64,000 nt of DNA from Trichoplax adhaerens (Eukaryota > Placozoa > Uniplacotomia > Trichoplacea > Trichoplacidae), in the NCBI RefSeq assembly GCF_000150275.1, contig NW_002060947.1:728695-792694 (forward strand). The letters are read 5' to 3'. The stretch's first letter is position 1; the number at the start of each line of letters is the position of its first letter. Below are positions 38,194 to 50,678 of this stretch, piece after piece. The notes below the pieces were generated by a model that worked only from the letters and a program-made list of their open reading frames with translations, searched no databases and had not been told where the DNA came from. Both the position numbers and the translations under genes were made by a program.

Positions 38194-38660
38194 TGTCACA
38201 AACCAGCTTCATGACAAAGATAGCTTAAAATAAATCTCTAAATTACTATAGTCTCCGGGATTCAGTATCCCTTAACTACCTGACAAGAATTTAGAAGCCT
38301 TTGCTTCTGCATTAAACAACTATTAGAACACCTCTTTTATTCAACCGTCTGCTGAGCCGGCCGAGCTTAAATACCCTTCGGCAGCTGCTATCATGTATGA
38401 GTGATACACAGAATTATTTATAATATCATCTATAATTGAATATCTTCAGGATATTCATCACAAGTCTTTCAAGACATAACACTATAATCAGTTAACATCA
38501 GTCACCGTATAAGAACTCTTACTACAGTACAACATAATTTACTGTAACAAAACAATAACTACCGTAGTTCTTAGTGTAACTCATTATTAGCTATCTCCAT
38601 ATATAAATGTTAACCGCTGAATTTAGTCATTTACTTTTCACGGTGGTTCGTACCGTGGCA
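38194..38660 (-). mobile_element. Solo-LTR-like element (467 bp) just upstream of GPCR-4
   Basis: Starts TGTCACAAACCAGC and ends GTACCGTGGCA, the last block differing by one base from the family end GTGACA. On the minus strand TATTTAAG (38365-38372) precedes AATAAA (38336-38341). The flanks TCCAT and TGGAT are not a perfect duplication, which could reflect decay or recombination. Related to 29977-31269 and, at its U5 side, to 23701-24133. Its U3 end lies 52 bp before the GPCR-4 start codon, in opposite sense to the gene. Confidence 0.72.
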
Positions 38661-38712
38661 TGGATTAATAGCTGTGTCATCACTATAGGGGGAAATAAGG
38701 ACGGTGAATTGG

Positions 38713-40974
38713 ATGGATCTAACTTTCACGTCGTTTCCAAATAACCTGTGCAATACCTGTTTATCGGATGATAATTATGCTGAGATACCAGATCCATTAA
38801 ACTCTAATATCCTTGCTGTTACATATATCATCATTGGAGGCATTGCAATTCCTATGAATGGATGCTTCATAGGTTATATGATTTATTATCGAAAGCAAAT
38901 GTCAATTCACGATATCCTGATCATGAATTTATCGATTTCGGATTTCTTCTATTTGGTATCATTGTAAGACACTAATCAACTTTTAACTTTGCTTCAGTAT
39001 AATTTTATTTGGCTGCGCTTCTTATTATAAGATTTGATTTTGTCTAATCATTAGCCTAGCTATAGTCATAGTAGATCACTTTAAATTTCAAATATAAGGC
39101 GCTTACTTTTTGAACTCATTATTTAATTATAATTATTTACCTGATGATCATGAAGCCAAATTTTTCTTTCCTGCTCCATTAAAAGCTTCGTTTCGTTAGC
39201 AATCGATAGCATATAACACAAAAAGTTCTAAAATTACGATACCATTTATTCTGGTTACTCCTGCTAGCGCTTCAGGTTGATTACGATAACGCACGCAAAT
39301 AATGAAATAAAATACATGTCGCCTTACAGAAAATTATGATGCGAACAGAAAATTTAATAACATTTTATTCCATCCGGAGACTATTGTAAAAATAAATTTA
39401 AACTGACAGTCATTCATAGTAAATATCCAAATATCTTCTGCTGTAGTAGGTACTTGTATATCTATGATATCTTTACAAAGCAAAAGAATTTACTATGGAG
39501 TCTAGCTAGTCGATATCATTAAAGGCAATAGTCAGAAGTGAATTTTAATCTTTCTAACGAAGCGTCTTTTCCGAGAAATGTAGCTTCTTATCACTATGCC
39601 ATAGATCTTATTTTTCTAATACTGTAAACTTATTTCATTCGACAAATAATACTATAATGCTAGCTTAGTACACAGTCGGATTTACAGCGATCTCATGAAT
39701 AAATTTAGATTACTAAATATATAATTGATGCGAAGTATGGTTAAAATAATTCGATAGTATAACATACAGTACGTTTGCTAGATGTATGACTAGAATCAGT
39801 TTTACAAATAAATTATACTATTCCTATACATTGTCAGTCTCGAATTTAATAAGATTTTATCAAGCTTAAATAACGGTGCCAATTAGTTATGTTGTCTCAT
39901 ACCATCTAACTCTAACATAGACCTGCTTCCGAGAAATTCCCTCTAAACGCTATCAGACCAATCAGAGAGCATGGCTAGATTTTAATCCCTCTTAAAATAA
40001 ACTTCTGTAACAGTTTTATACAGTTAAAATTCAACTAGGTAATTTATAAATTTAACCAATATTGCTTTAGTTTAGTAGATATATTTCGCTATTTCATACA
40101 ACTAAAATTAATGCTTTGTTTTTATTTCTAATGTAGCTGCTGGAATATATTCCCTGTCGTTCTGCCAAGTGTTGAAAAACCAATCTTTAAGGAAAATAAT
40201 TTTCTATGTCGATTGATGTTTTCTTCCTTTGTTCTATCTTTCTTCGTCAATATTTGCCTGATGGCTGCCTCAGCGATAGCTAGTTACTGGAAGATTAATA
40301 ATTCAGGCCCATCTTTTACGATTCGTCGCGCTTGGCAAATGGTCTGCGTGGCATATATTGCACCAGTATTATTACTATTGCTACCAACGGTTGGCCTTTG
40401 GGCAAGAATCACATATTTTCATGGTGTTGGTATCTGCATGATAGATTTTAGTTCCGAGATTGATACTAATCATATCGTATTCATGTTCGCAATTGTCTTT
40501 CCAATCTTATTTATTACAACAGCAATTATAGGATTTTGTTATTGTCGTATTTACCGAATCGTTCGTCGAAGCAGTAAAGTAATTGCTCAATATAATGCAC
40601 GAAATCATCAAATGCAAGCTACCACACATAATGCACACAATTGTAATAATACTCCATTTGAGCATCGCAAAACTTATTCTAGACGTGATATCAGTTTAGC
40701 TAAGACCCTCGTTGTAATATTTGCATTATTTATTGTATCCTATGCTCCATATGCATTAGCTAACATCTTCTATTTTTTTAATTTAATTGATTTATCATTC
40801 ACACAAGCACTATATTTGTTGACTGTATCTTGTGTTAATAGTATTTTTAATCCTATCATATTTTACAGTCGTCGGCGAAGACTAGCTATTACCGATAAAA
40901 TATTCAGGGTTAAGCAAGTAGATACCGGTGTTACAATGGCAATGAAGCAGTTAGAAACTGTTATTAGTCATTGA
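38713..40974 (+). CDS. GPCR-4, class A seven-TM receptor, two exons
   Basis: Exon 1 38713-38963, exon 2 40137-40974; 362 residues. I chose the ATG at 38713; the frame is open a little further 5' but without ATG. The N-tail has Cys-rich NNLCNTCLSDDNYAEIP, then TM1 (AIPMNGCFIGYMIYY) and TM2 (HDILIMNLSISD). The donor GTAAGA is phase 2; the acceptor AATGTAG ends at 40136. Exon 2 has CWNIFPVVLP, NNFLCRL (Cys 3.25), A-I-A-S-Y-W-K-I at TM3 end, Trp 4.50 in RRAWQMV, ECL2 GVGICMIDF, TM5 Pro (FPILF), an intracellular loop with CYCRIYRIVRRSSK, TM6 FIVSYAPYALAN, TM7 VNSIFNPIIF, and a basic tail. Disulphide Cys pair, Asp 2.50 and NP in TM7 are kept, but the Arg of D/E-R-Y is replaced. An LTR ends 52 bp upstream. 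AATAAA at 41134. Confidence 0.9.
38964..40136 (+). other. Intron of GPCR-4
   Basis: A 1173-bp GT-AG phase-2 intron, the longest in the array. No repeat or coding signal recognised inside. Confidence 0.8.
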
Positions 40975-42062
40975 CCTTTACACTTACACCAAAATATACA
41001 AACGCTCACACGCTTATTTTAAGGACAAAACGATCAAAATCTTTATCAGATAAAGCTAGCTTGTTAACAAATCAAGTGATATAAGCATACTTTCGATATA
41101 AGTGTGATAACTATCAGGTAGTTTTGCTAGATTAATAAAGGAAAATTTAAAACTACTTTGCTTTGATTTCTTGTGTGACAACTTCGGTCTCGACAAGCAA
41201 CTATTAAACATCGAAGTTCTAGTAACGATAACTATTGAGTCTAATATCAATTTTTAGTTAGACTGCTACAATACTGGTTGTATATTTTATCTATCAATAT
41301 TTTCTATCACCAACTAACCGATCACAGAATGATACGAAACTAATTTCGACGATTTTAGCGATATCTTAAGTAAACGATAGAACCAGTGTTCTTTATTAAT
41401 TTAGCTAACTCTGTATAAATATAAATAAGAGCTACGAAAGAGATCGGATATATTTGTCTTCAAAATTAGAAAATAGATTTTCTGAATATAGTAATTTGTA
41501 TCTGATGGTAAATTGTTCGCATAAAAGATGAACCAATCGATATACGAATAATGAAGAATTCATTGCTTTCAAACAAATCTAATAATTATGACGTAAGATA
41601 AAGTTTCGGCGTGTTAAAATTTTAATCATATTTAATATTTCTTCGTGACCTTCCTTGATTTTGCATAAGTAAAATATCTATAGGAAGAATAATAACAATA
41701 TAGGGGTCAATTGTCGATCAATACCACCTTTTAGCGTGAATAATACGAATTACCGACCAGTTATGTACAGGAGGAATTTGTGGTCTAAATTGAAAGCGTA
41801 ATCGGATGAAATGTACAAGATTTTCCATTGAAAAGCTGTACATAAACTTTCATTTGATTCGTAAACAATTCTAACTTTCAATATCACTGCATATCAATAA
41901 ATACATCGAAGCTGATTCCTAAGTTGGTACTGGTTACATATTAGCTGTTCTAAGCAATTAAACTCCTGCTTGTCAGAATAAAATAATCATATATTATTAC
42001 TAAAAAATCATTCAGATTGATGATTTTGCAGGATATCGATGTGAATGAACACAATGGTATTA
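40975..42062. other. 3' flank of GPCR-4 and gene-free DNA
   Basis: AATAAA at 41134-41139 is the likely polyadenylation signal. Nothing else recognised. Confidence 0.5.
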
Positions 42063-42067
42063 CCTAC

Positions 42068-42892
42068 TGTCACAAAACAGCTTTGCAACAAGATAAGGTA
42101 ATGTACGATCAATAAGTTAATTCCTTGAACCACGTATCAAGGAACGATATCAGTACTATCAGAAACACTTTTGCTCTACTAGCAGACTATACAAAGACTT
42201 AAACGCCTCGTATTTTACGTTAAACACTAAGTTTGAGAATCTACTTTATTACACGATATACTGCATTTATATACTATTCCTCAATAGTTCATGAGTCATA
42301 GTTAGTACGACTAACTTTGGAATCATGTACTGAATTAGATATCAATTATAGCTACTGCTCCCTTAATGTGTACAACAGTATTTACGAACATAGACATCTA
42401 ATGACTAATACAGAATAATCAGATTACGATATGTCCTATCACGGAACATTTCCACGATAATTTACAATCTACCATAAGTAAATTACAATCACAATGATTC
42501 GAACTGTAAGTAGATGATTTGCATTCCCTATTATAACTATTAATTCAGTATATGTATATATGTCTCTGTCATAAAAAGTCAGTGCTATATTAAAACACAG
42601 TATATCCAAATTAGAAGTTAACTAAATAAGGATTGGGTGCCAAGATTCCTTCAGTAATAAATGATAGTAAATCTCTGACTATCTCGTCTACATCTTCTGT
42701 GACGCTATAATTATACCATAGTATTCGGTCGTTGGAACTGAATTATTTGGTGATATAGCTAATCTCGCCTCTTTAAGTTAGTAACTGGCGTTCTCCGCAA
42801 GGATTGGCGTGTGTAGACTACTTTGTCACTAGTGGTGTGTGACATCCTAACATAGATATTTCTACTCTAATACAGTATATAGCACTGTCACA
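42068..42892 (-). mobile_element. Solo LTR (825 bp), minus sense, TSD CCTAC
   Basis: Starts TGTCACAAAACAGC and ends GCACTGTCACA on the plus strand, flanked by CCTAC at 42063-42067 and 42893-42897. Minus-strand TATATAAA (42266-42273) is followed by AATAAA (42245-42250). It is a third LTR family, with the same TGTGACA-type terminus but a different body. It is the full-length relative of the 178-bp element at 47673. Confidence 0.8.
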
Positions 42893-42897
42893 CCTAC

Positions 42898-45800
42898 TTT
42901 ATCATTTTAGTTTGTTTTATGCATTAAATCCAAATTTTATTTCTAATCGTTATTAGACACTGGATGATTCGGCTGCTGATGTTTGAGCAGGTACATCACT
43001 GTCCGCATAAAGCCTGAGTAACAGTTCATCATCTATAAATAAATTTCATGAAAGTAAATCGAGCCTAGTAGAGAATGCATAACCTTTGACTGATAATACC
43101 TTATTCAGTAGCATTATGTAAATTCATTTGCTTTATTATGCTTGTTAAAAGCTTAACTTTGACGGAGTTACGGTTCTATTATTAATTATTAAGCTGAGCG
43201 CATGTCTCATCAAATAGTATTAATTTCTACATTATTAATAATGGAAATGATTTCATGAAAGAATCACCTGCCGGTTTTACTTTGTTGTAATGCTGTCAGA
43301 AAAATGGAATTGGTGTCTCGCGGTACATTATTACATGAAATTTACACAAATCGTAAATACTTATAGGGTTGTGCTTAAATCAGCTAGAAAATTATCTTTT
43401 GCCAGATTGTAAACAGAAAGTAAACCTTTAAATTTAGGTATGGTAACGATATCTTTTATGCAATATTTTGATGAATAGTTTATTAAAGAGGATGTTTTAA
43501 CTTTGTTATTATCTCTATGACGCGCATATAAGGGTATCATAGCGTTTATAGTAATGAAATTATATCTTATACGAGCTGGATAAATTATTTTTGGGGGATT
43601 GTCAGCTTAGAAGTAATTTAAATAAGCAATTTTTATACGGTATATTTATTATTCTATAATATATCACTGAAAATTTGAAGGCAATTTAAACCCGGGAATA
43701 AGGAACACTAGTTAAAAGTTGAAGGAAGATTACAAATATTTTGCTGATTTAAATTAAAATTAGTACACTGGTAATAGTCTGTCATTTTTTCGTCGATCAT
43801 AAATTTGCAATGGCTGCGTTACATTATATTTCAAAACAGTCACATAATAATGTGACAACACTTAAATTATCCCACGCTAAAATATCACTAATTTACTCCT
43901 CCAATCGCTAAGCTATCTAGAAATACCCTAACAGAAGGGTCAGAGACAAAAATTTTAGCACGATAAGAACAACTTTCACGTTATACCTTTAATCTAAAAA
44001 TAATATATCTTCAACAACAACCGACTACAATTTTTATCTTTATATTAGCTTATATGTAAATTAAATTAAGATATCATAAAACAGGCTTAAAGAAGACATT
44101 TAGTCTGATAATGTCAACTCAAATAAAGCGATTCAAACACAATAGATTCTTACTCGGTTAAACCCTATTGTTAACTTAAATGAAATAAAAAATTATAGCG
44201 GATCCTTAGTTTAGCGCGTAGAAAAATTATAATATAGTTTATGTTAACGTACTGCAAGTAACCTAGACTTAAGCGAGCTTCTGTTTGGACACTCTTATGA
44301 GTTGGCACAATGTGAATGGTACCTTTATTCTAATCTGCTATTCTTTTCCTTGGTTTATCCATGTTTTGCACAAGTGTGAGTTTCATAAAAAAAATAGTTA
44401 TTCTCATTCTTTATGTTTGGTTCGATTACTGTAAAAATAAAACAGCTTACTTCTGGTTTATCCGGAAGGGTGCTATTTTAAAGATGGGACTACCGCTGCT
44501 GGACTCAGAGGTAAAAGATAAACCTAATATCTATACCAAAGAAAATGTACAGACGACTATCTTTCGTTACAAACGGAAGAATAAAATTTCTATCCAACAG
44601 CTTTTTTCAAGCCTAAATAAATCTGTAAGGAAAACCAGTTATATACCGTAGTAGGCAGGTTGCTGGGACTACAGTCAAAATTATCGATAACAAAAGCTCT
44701 ATTTACGTAACTTTCTATTCTGTTGAAATATTTTTCGATTCTATTAACATTAATCTCCAAAATATATAAAGTGCTAATACCATAATTAGAAAAGGGAAAT
44801 ATTCCACTGTAAAGCCATAGTTAATAACCAAGTATAATAATAGACAGGACTACTTAGGTATGCTTTTAATTCTACTGCTTTCTTTGTAACTCAGAAATTG
44901 TATGATAACATATAAGGAAAATATTTAAGTATGCGCTAAACAATATAAGAACTCAATATTAAACCATCAAGTTTCAGTTAAGATAATAAATACCGGTATT
45001 TCTTATCGAATTTTGAACAATTTTAAATTTAGATAGATCTACGAAAGAAACTTCTAAAATAGATATAAAAAAAGGTTTATTGTAATAATAATGGAGAATT
45101 TTTCAAGAATTTTGACGAGTAATTTATGGAGCAAATTACCGGCTGCCCAAATTATTTCAAATTTCACCATTTGACGATTTAGTTGCATTTAGATAGCAGT
45201 AGGTAGTTCCAACAAAGATAATTAAATTAGACAACTTTTACTCGTATTGTTATAGTCCAGTAATGAAACAGAAACGTATGCAGTATTGCACAAAACAATA
45301 TTTTAAGTTGCGTAGAGCGGAATTATCGACTCCTATTTAGAACTAATCATGACAAAATTGACAATACGTATACATCGAGGTAAGAGCTTAAAGAATAGCT
45401 AGATTAATATAAATAGCTATCCTAAGAAATTTTAGTCATTGTTATTATATTTAGATGAAAATATATCTAATTGACATTCATTTCAGCATCTAAGGTTTGA
45501 ATGCAAGACACTGTGATAAAATTGATCATGAGTTTCCTAACTTTGCAGAAAGATATTTAATAATTTATTAGATTTTCTCGCAAAATATATTGTACCATGT
45601 GCTGCTATATTCTAGCTGAATCTAACCACTAAAATGATCTTTAAAGTAATTACTGGATCATCTAAAGTTGATTGCTTATAAATTATCATTCGCATATACG
45701 GCCTCAATCGGCTCAGTCATGTTATCTCCTTACTTTACCTAAAGAATATCTTAATAAGCTGAGGTTTTATGGTCTGTAAACATACAAATTAGGAACCCAT

Positions 45801-47667
45801 AATAATATTTTTCAGAATTTAAATACGAAGGCAAGATTTCACTTAAACACAGCTGTAGAGCCCACTTAGAGCTTGAATAATGGATTGAACTCGTTCGCTA
45901 TTATTATAAGTTAAATTTGAAGACACTAATATTTTGCTATGGTATACTATAAGAACAGTACAACCAGTGATATTTAAGTACCTGAAAAATCTATATGAAA
46001 TCTCATACAGCCATAATCTAAGCTAATTGCAGTAGTAAAGTATATGGCTAATAAGATGAAAAAGTGCCTTTGTATTATTTTTAGTATAAGGCTGAGATCC
46101 TCCAATCAATTCCATATCTGATAGCTAAATATAATAATACCATGAGTCTACTATACGGCCATTATAATGACATAAAACATATCAAATCAAGTAAAATTGT
46201 GTTAATTATATTGCATCGGCTGTATCCTGTTCGATTACAGCTTTTATCGTGAAATCTGTTTTTTTATCATCATGATCTGATAAAATACAGGTTTTATGAA
46301 CTATGGTTACTCAGTAAACTTATTAGCCAATTACGAAATTTCTGTTAAAATGGCTCACGCTGCTTACTATTTTATTAGGCTTGAGAAAAATATTTTGTTT
46401 CTGTCTCTTAACGCATTTGATTATACTACAATTTTAATATGATATAGCATTTCGCGAAGATGCTAAAACCTATGTAACATTTGTCATAGGCATGCTTTTG
46501 CTCTTCTTCGAAATTCTCGATATTATCTAAAAACTGTCCACTTATCAGATATTTATTTACCAATCTATTGTTAGATGTTAAAGGCACTGAAACTACTGAG
46601 CATATAATTATTTTTGAATCAGCTTTGATGCGACTTTAATTTGCGAATTCTAGCTTAATTGCAATGGAATGCGATGTGATATACTTATTTTAACTATTGG
46701 CAACCCTACATTTTAACTAATTTTGTGAATTCATAAATAGTGCTATTGTGATAATCTCATTTAGGTGTTTCATAAAATAATTCTGTTGTTGTTTTTCTAT
46801 AAAATACTAGCCTTACCAGTATTAGGTTTTGTGGGTGTTACAAAGTAATGATTTCGCAATTGGTTTAGTCACTCAACTAGTAGCTAAAATTCACATAGCC
46901 TGTAAGCTTATTTGATGAAACCATACACACACATATTTGCACTTTGGGCTTACATAGCACAGCTATCATAATATGTTCTTAGCTGGCTCATGTTGTTATT
47001 AAACTTACAGTAGTTATCGCTTTGATTGATAGGACAAGATTCCCGTTAACATTTCATGATATGCTGCAGCAAAGCGTTATTATCTTTTTAATTTCTATCC
47101 GTAATGGTACTAATATCTACAATATTGTTCATTTCTGCCCTCATAGTCTAATGAACTTTTCTTACTCTCTGTTACATGGAAATTTAACAAAGAAAATTTG
47201 CAGAATTTGAATAATACGAGTTAAGTTTCAATCAGTGAAATTTGCCTGTAATTCATTCGCTTATAATGCACCATACAGCTTGCTCTTATTAAAGAGTTAC
47301 TCAATATAGGTATAATTTTGTCAGATATCTTTTTTGTCAAAAACCAGGAATGACATCATTAGAGCCCGCATAGAATATTTATTCATTTATACTCAACATG
47401 AAAATTACTCCTTTATGAATAATTATATTTTAATACTGTCAGACTGACCTTTGCGCTAATAAGGAAGTAATAGAATTTCACTCGCTAAAATGATCAATAA
47501 ATGCAATGTGCTAATTAGTAATTCCAGCGAAATTAAAATTTAGAGTATTTTATGATCTGGTGATTGGACTTTAGTCAAGACATACACCAAAGTGCCTATA
47601 CACTAATTAATTCTTGCTACTATTAAATCATTAAATCAAATCATATGTCATGTGTTTGTAAACATTT
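42898..47667. other. Gene-free AT-rich region
   Basis: A 96-codon open frame at 44361-44651 has a hydrophobic start and a basic, hydrophilic remainder but no family resemblance, and is not called as a gene. No tRNA-like or LTR-like unit found. Confidence 0.5.
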
Positions 47668-47672
47668 GTAGC

Positions 47673-47850
47673 TGTCACAAAACAGCTTTGCAACAAGATA
47701 ACGTAATGTACGATCAATAAGTCAATAAAAAGTCAGTGTTATATTAAAACACAATATATCCAAATTAGAAGTTAACTAAATAAGAATAGACTAACAGAAT
47801 TATCCTAACATAGATATTTCTACTCTAATACAGTAAATAACACTGTCACA
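47673..47850 (-). mobile_element. Internally deleted LTR derivative (178 bp), TSD GTAGC
   Basis: Keeps both ends of the 825-bp LTR at 42068 (TGTCACAAAACAGC at the left, CACTGTCACA at the right) and the middle block AAAAAGTCAGTG...AACTAAATAAG, but lacks two large internal parts, including the TATA box and the AATAAA. It has its own 5-bp duplication, GTAGC, at 47668-47672 and 47851-47855, so it marks a separate insertion event. Confidence 0.82.
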
Positions 47851-47855
47851 GTAGC

Positions 47856-50678
47856 CTAAAACCGTAGTAGGCAACATCTTTTGCAATTCCCAGGAAAGCT
47901 TTCTAAGTTACCGATAAAGAAATCAGATGTTTTAACATACATCATTTCCTGTAAAAATATGCATATCAGATTAGAGAACTGATTATTATGTTTCGCTTTT
48001 GTATTTCTGTTGGTAAATATACCGGATATATATTGACGAAACTTGTTTTTGACTGTTAATGTCACCAATTATAGTCAATTACTATCAACAAATCACTCTT
48101 TATCAAAATATAATGGATATAGTATCAATTAAAAGATTACTGCTCGTAGATTATGACTAAAATAAACTTTTTCTATTATCTGCAAGTTGCTCATCAGATC
48201 ATAAATAGTCTTATATTTTATTTGAAACGAAAATTTTAAACTCTAATATGCCAATAAGGTATAGTTACTATAGTAATTTAACATATTACCCGCACTGGAT
48301 TATCACTATAGTAGTGTATTTCAACAAAATTTGTTAATATATGTGGGCTTGATCGGTAATTCCAATATGTTAATATGCAAAAAATGGAATGCCAAATTTG
48401 AGCACTTGTATTAACTATAATTACCATTCAATTTCTAAATTAGCAATTAATGTACAGCTATTTTTTTTGCGGCCAGATAATGAGCTATTTGATCTTAAAT
48501 ATTTGTAAACAAAAACTGATATTTATGAATATACCTCAATAAGTCTTGTTCTGCTAAATTAGTATATTATGCAATGAGATATCAATTTCATCATAGACTT
48601 CTTTAGTGAAACAGCATTAGCCCTATGCGCTTTTCTACAACTATTAACTGTTAAGAAATTTTAATTTGAGGTATACTGAATCAACTTAGTTCATGAGATG
48701 TTACTAATAGTGGAAGATATAACATTGAGCTCAGCATAAATGTGAGAATTGATAAAAATTCTTCAATAACTTTAATTATCGGCTTATAATTAATTTTGAA
48801 ACAGTGACTATGAAATCTGTCTCGTACGTAAGATGCACACTTTTAACTTGTAGTAGTTTAGGCAGCTTACAGCTTTGTTATAAATAGTTTTGTGAATCAA
48901 TTAAGAAATGCATATTAGATAATTGCCGACTGCAATATTCTAATGTAGATCATATATAACATGCCATCATTCCATAATTTTTAGTATTTGAAATGGTGAT
49001 ATTTTTACTGAAAATGAAACATTTAAAGACAAAATCAATCATTTACTTAATAAGGGTGTTGGTTTAAAATTTTAATTGTAGTACTGATTGATTTATATGA
49101 AATAATAAAGAAATAGTTATCATATTTAATGCTTTTTTTGACTCCCAGTTGCATTATCATTGCTATGATCCTGTACGAAGTCATCATGTATGCTGAGCGA
49201 ACGAACTAGATACCGTAAAATTTATGATTAATTTAAAAGCAAGTCAGGTTCCGTATTTAGTTTTATTATTCATATTTAAATTACATTTTAATTTTAAAAA
49301 CTCATACTAGTTATAGTCAATGTGTGTATAATAATAGTTATTGAACATTTATCTCACCAGATGATAACAAATTTTTAATTGGATCCAACTTGGTCGAATT
49401 ATATACAGTAAGAAAACACACTACAGTTTTTGAAAAGTAAATACGTAAAAGAAATAGACTAATTTAAATTTAAATATAAAATTCTTCAATTCTTCTTTAA
49501 ATAAACATCTAAATATTCTAGAATAAAAGGTAATTGATTGACAGTTAAAACCAACTGATAAATACAAAATGTGCACTTAGTATATCTAGATTTATCACGT
49601 TTTTATTAGGTTTGTTCGCTTGATCGTGCAGCGATTTTGTTATAATATTATAGTGTATATTGCTACATTATCTAGATGTAATGTAAATTCTACCATATGT
49701 ATGGAATAAGTACAAACTCATAATACCGTAATATTAACGATGTAATGTTATATCTTGTTATATCGGCATCACACCGAACGCATGTTACCATACATAGATA
49801 TTCTGTAACCTCTGACGCTACGAGTCAGTCTTGAAGCAGTCTTGCATCAGTCTTGAATCAGTATAGTTAGTTAGTCATCAGGCTGCAATTGGATCGTTAC
49901 GCATATGTTTGAAATCAGTATTGTGTGAAGTCGAATAAAGTCTGAACACTGTAAGTGAAATAAAATTAATCTAAATTCTTAAACGTCATCGCACGTTGTT
50001 TAACATTGTGCCTTTAACTGCTTAACTAATATTCGGAGTAACTAAAATTTCTAGCTAGGCAATTAGCAAAACCCCATCATAACAGATCCTTATAAATTAA
50101 ATTGTTTTAAGTATAGTGAAGCAGCATTTTAATTCTAAGTTAAATCCTTAAAAAAAGAAATTCTTATTTAAATACTGTTAATTAACTACCGGATATCGCC
50201 TTTTACATGAATAAGAAACTATTATCGTTTCAATTTTTAATTAAATCTCTCTCTAGAAAACAAAGGTTTCTATGACTTCTTATATCAACGCCTAGCTATT
50301 ATTTACATGCGTGCAATTATAAAAATAATTAAGAGTCACAGCTGATAAATTTAGCTTCTAATAATTTATAATGAAGGACAAATTCCTCTCAACCTCAAAT
50401 AAAAATATAACAATGAGCTCAGAAAAACGTAATTTTACCGATATGAAATTCGATCTAAGTCAAGGTGTTATTTTATTTGTTCATATTTGTAAAGATTCTA
50501 TTATTCAATTTCAAGCATGCTACGTTATTATTTAACAAGATAGATAAATCTTGGAAATTTTCGTTGTTGATCATTTTAGCTAAGTAATTACAAGGCAGTA
50601 AACATGACTCACTTGCCGGTCCTTATGGAAAATTTCTGAATTAAAGAGCATTCGTACTTTGCCTCAATAAGTATTAAA
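47856..50678. other. Gene-free AT-rich region upstream of GPCR-5
   Basis: The stretch around 49638-50015 is less AT-rich, begins TGTTATAATATTATAG, holds GAATAAAG near 49935 and ends near TGTTTAACA, and could be a decayed LTR, but no target duplication supports it. No gene seen. Confidence 0.4.

Noticed and set aside
38704-38712. GTG at 38704 as start of GPCR-4
   Set aside because: The ATG at 38713 is three codons downstream and matches the N-tail length of the paralogues; a GTG start is not expected in a nuclear animal gene.
44361-44651. 96-codon open frame on the plus strand
   Set aside because: No recognisable domain, no splice partners, and composition expected of chance frames in AT-rich DNA; a hydrophobic start alone is not enough.
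49638-50015. Further solo LTR starting TGTTATAATA
   Set aside because: Promoter and poly(A)-like motifs are present, but the flanks are not duplicated and the right end is arbitrary.
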